Shown here piece by piece: positions 64,000 through 64,000 of a stretch of 64,000 bases of DNA. Source of the stretch: Oryza sativa Japonica Group (lineage: Eukaryota; Streptophyta; Magnoliopsida; Poales; Poaceae); assembly GCF_034140825.1 (NCBI RefSeq), contig NC_089043.1, positions 26,301,501-26,365,500 on the forward strand. Reading direction: 5' to 3'. Below the pieces are notes generated by a model. That model worked only from the letters and a program-made list of their open reading frames with translations, was not told the origin of the DNA and made no database searches. Made by a program: the position numbers and the translations under genes. Every line of letters begins with the position of its first letter. Position 1 is the first letter of the stretch.

Positions 64000-64000
64000 T

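Overview
The window is nuclear DNA from a grass and fits rice (Oryza sativa), very probably the distal long arm of chromosome 9. The organism is inferred from GC-rich first exons with AT-rich introns, typical grass MITEs, and a gene order that recalls the rice chromosome 9 stretch ending in UGP1. The species and locus come from memory of rice genes; no search was run. I saw no bacterial, organellar or CRISPR sequence and no recognisable LTR or virus-like element.

Layout, left to right. A seven-exon HMGB gene (+) lies at 48-1521. A tRNA-Thr(CGU) gene at 2651-2722 is followed by a recent tandem duplication. Then come three minus-strand genes: a FANCJ/BRIP1-type DNA helicase (3549-11099), the MutL homologue MLH3 (11793-19855) and an SRPK-type protein kinase (24566-27305). 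Between MLH3 and the kinase sits a complete 2.2-kb Mutator-like element with a perfect 9-bp target duplication. It carries GC-rich gene-like cargo, so it looks like a Pack-MULE.

From 30.2 to 39.9 kb there is a tandem array of three minus-strand 11S/legumin-like double-cupin genes. The first has a 1-nt frameshift and a mutated TATA box. The second and third look intact. The array and its flanks (27.3-45.6 kb) hold most of the mobile DNA: Stowaway-type MITEs, hAT MITEs (one nested in a Stowaway), poly(A)-tailed retroposons with target duplications, and small Helitrons.

Two tandem NAC transcription factor genes (+, 45977-47994 and 50573-52879) share exon structure and a C-terminal SWMQFI motif. 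Next come an unrecognised gene fragment (53.9-54.4 kb), an intronless histone H4 gene (-) with textbook histone promoter elements, a MITE-bearing intergenic stretch, and the 5' two thirds of UDP-glucose pyrophosphorylase UGP1 (+, from 60347, running off the window).

There is no operon-like system. The most notable functional grouping is the head-to-tail adjacency of FANCJ and MLH3, two DNA-repair proteins whose family members both bind MLH1. I found no convincing undescribed system. The items most worth a second look are the Pack-MULE next to MLH3, the decay series in the cupin array, the MITE abutting a cupin TATA box, and an in-frame 110-codon N-terminal extension of the first NAC gene.
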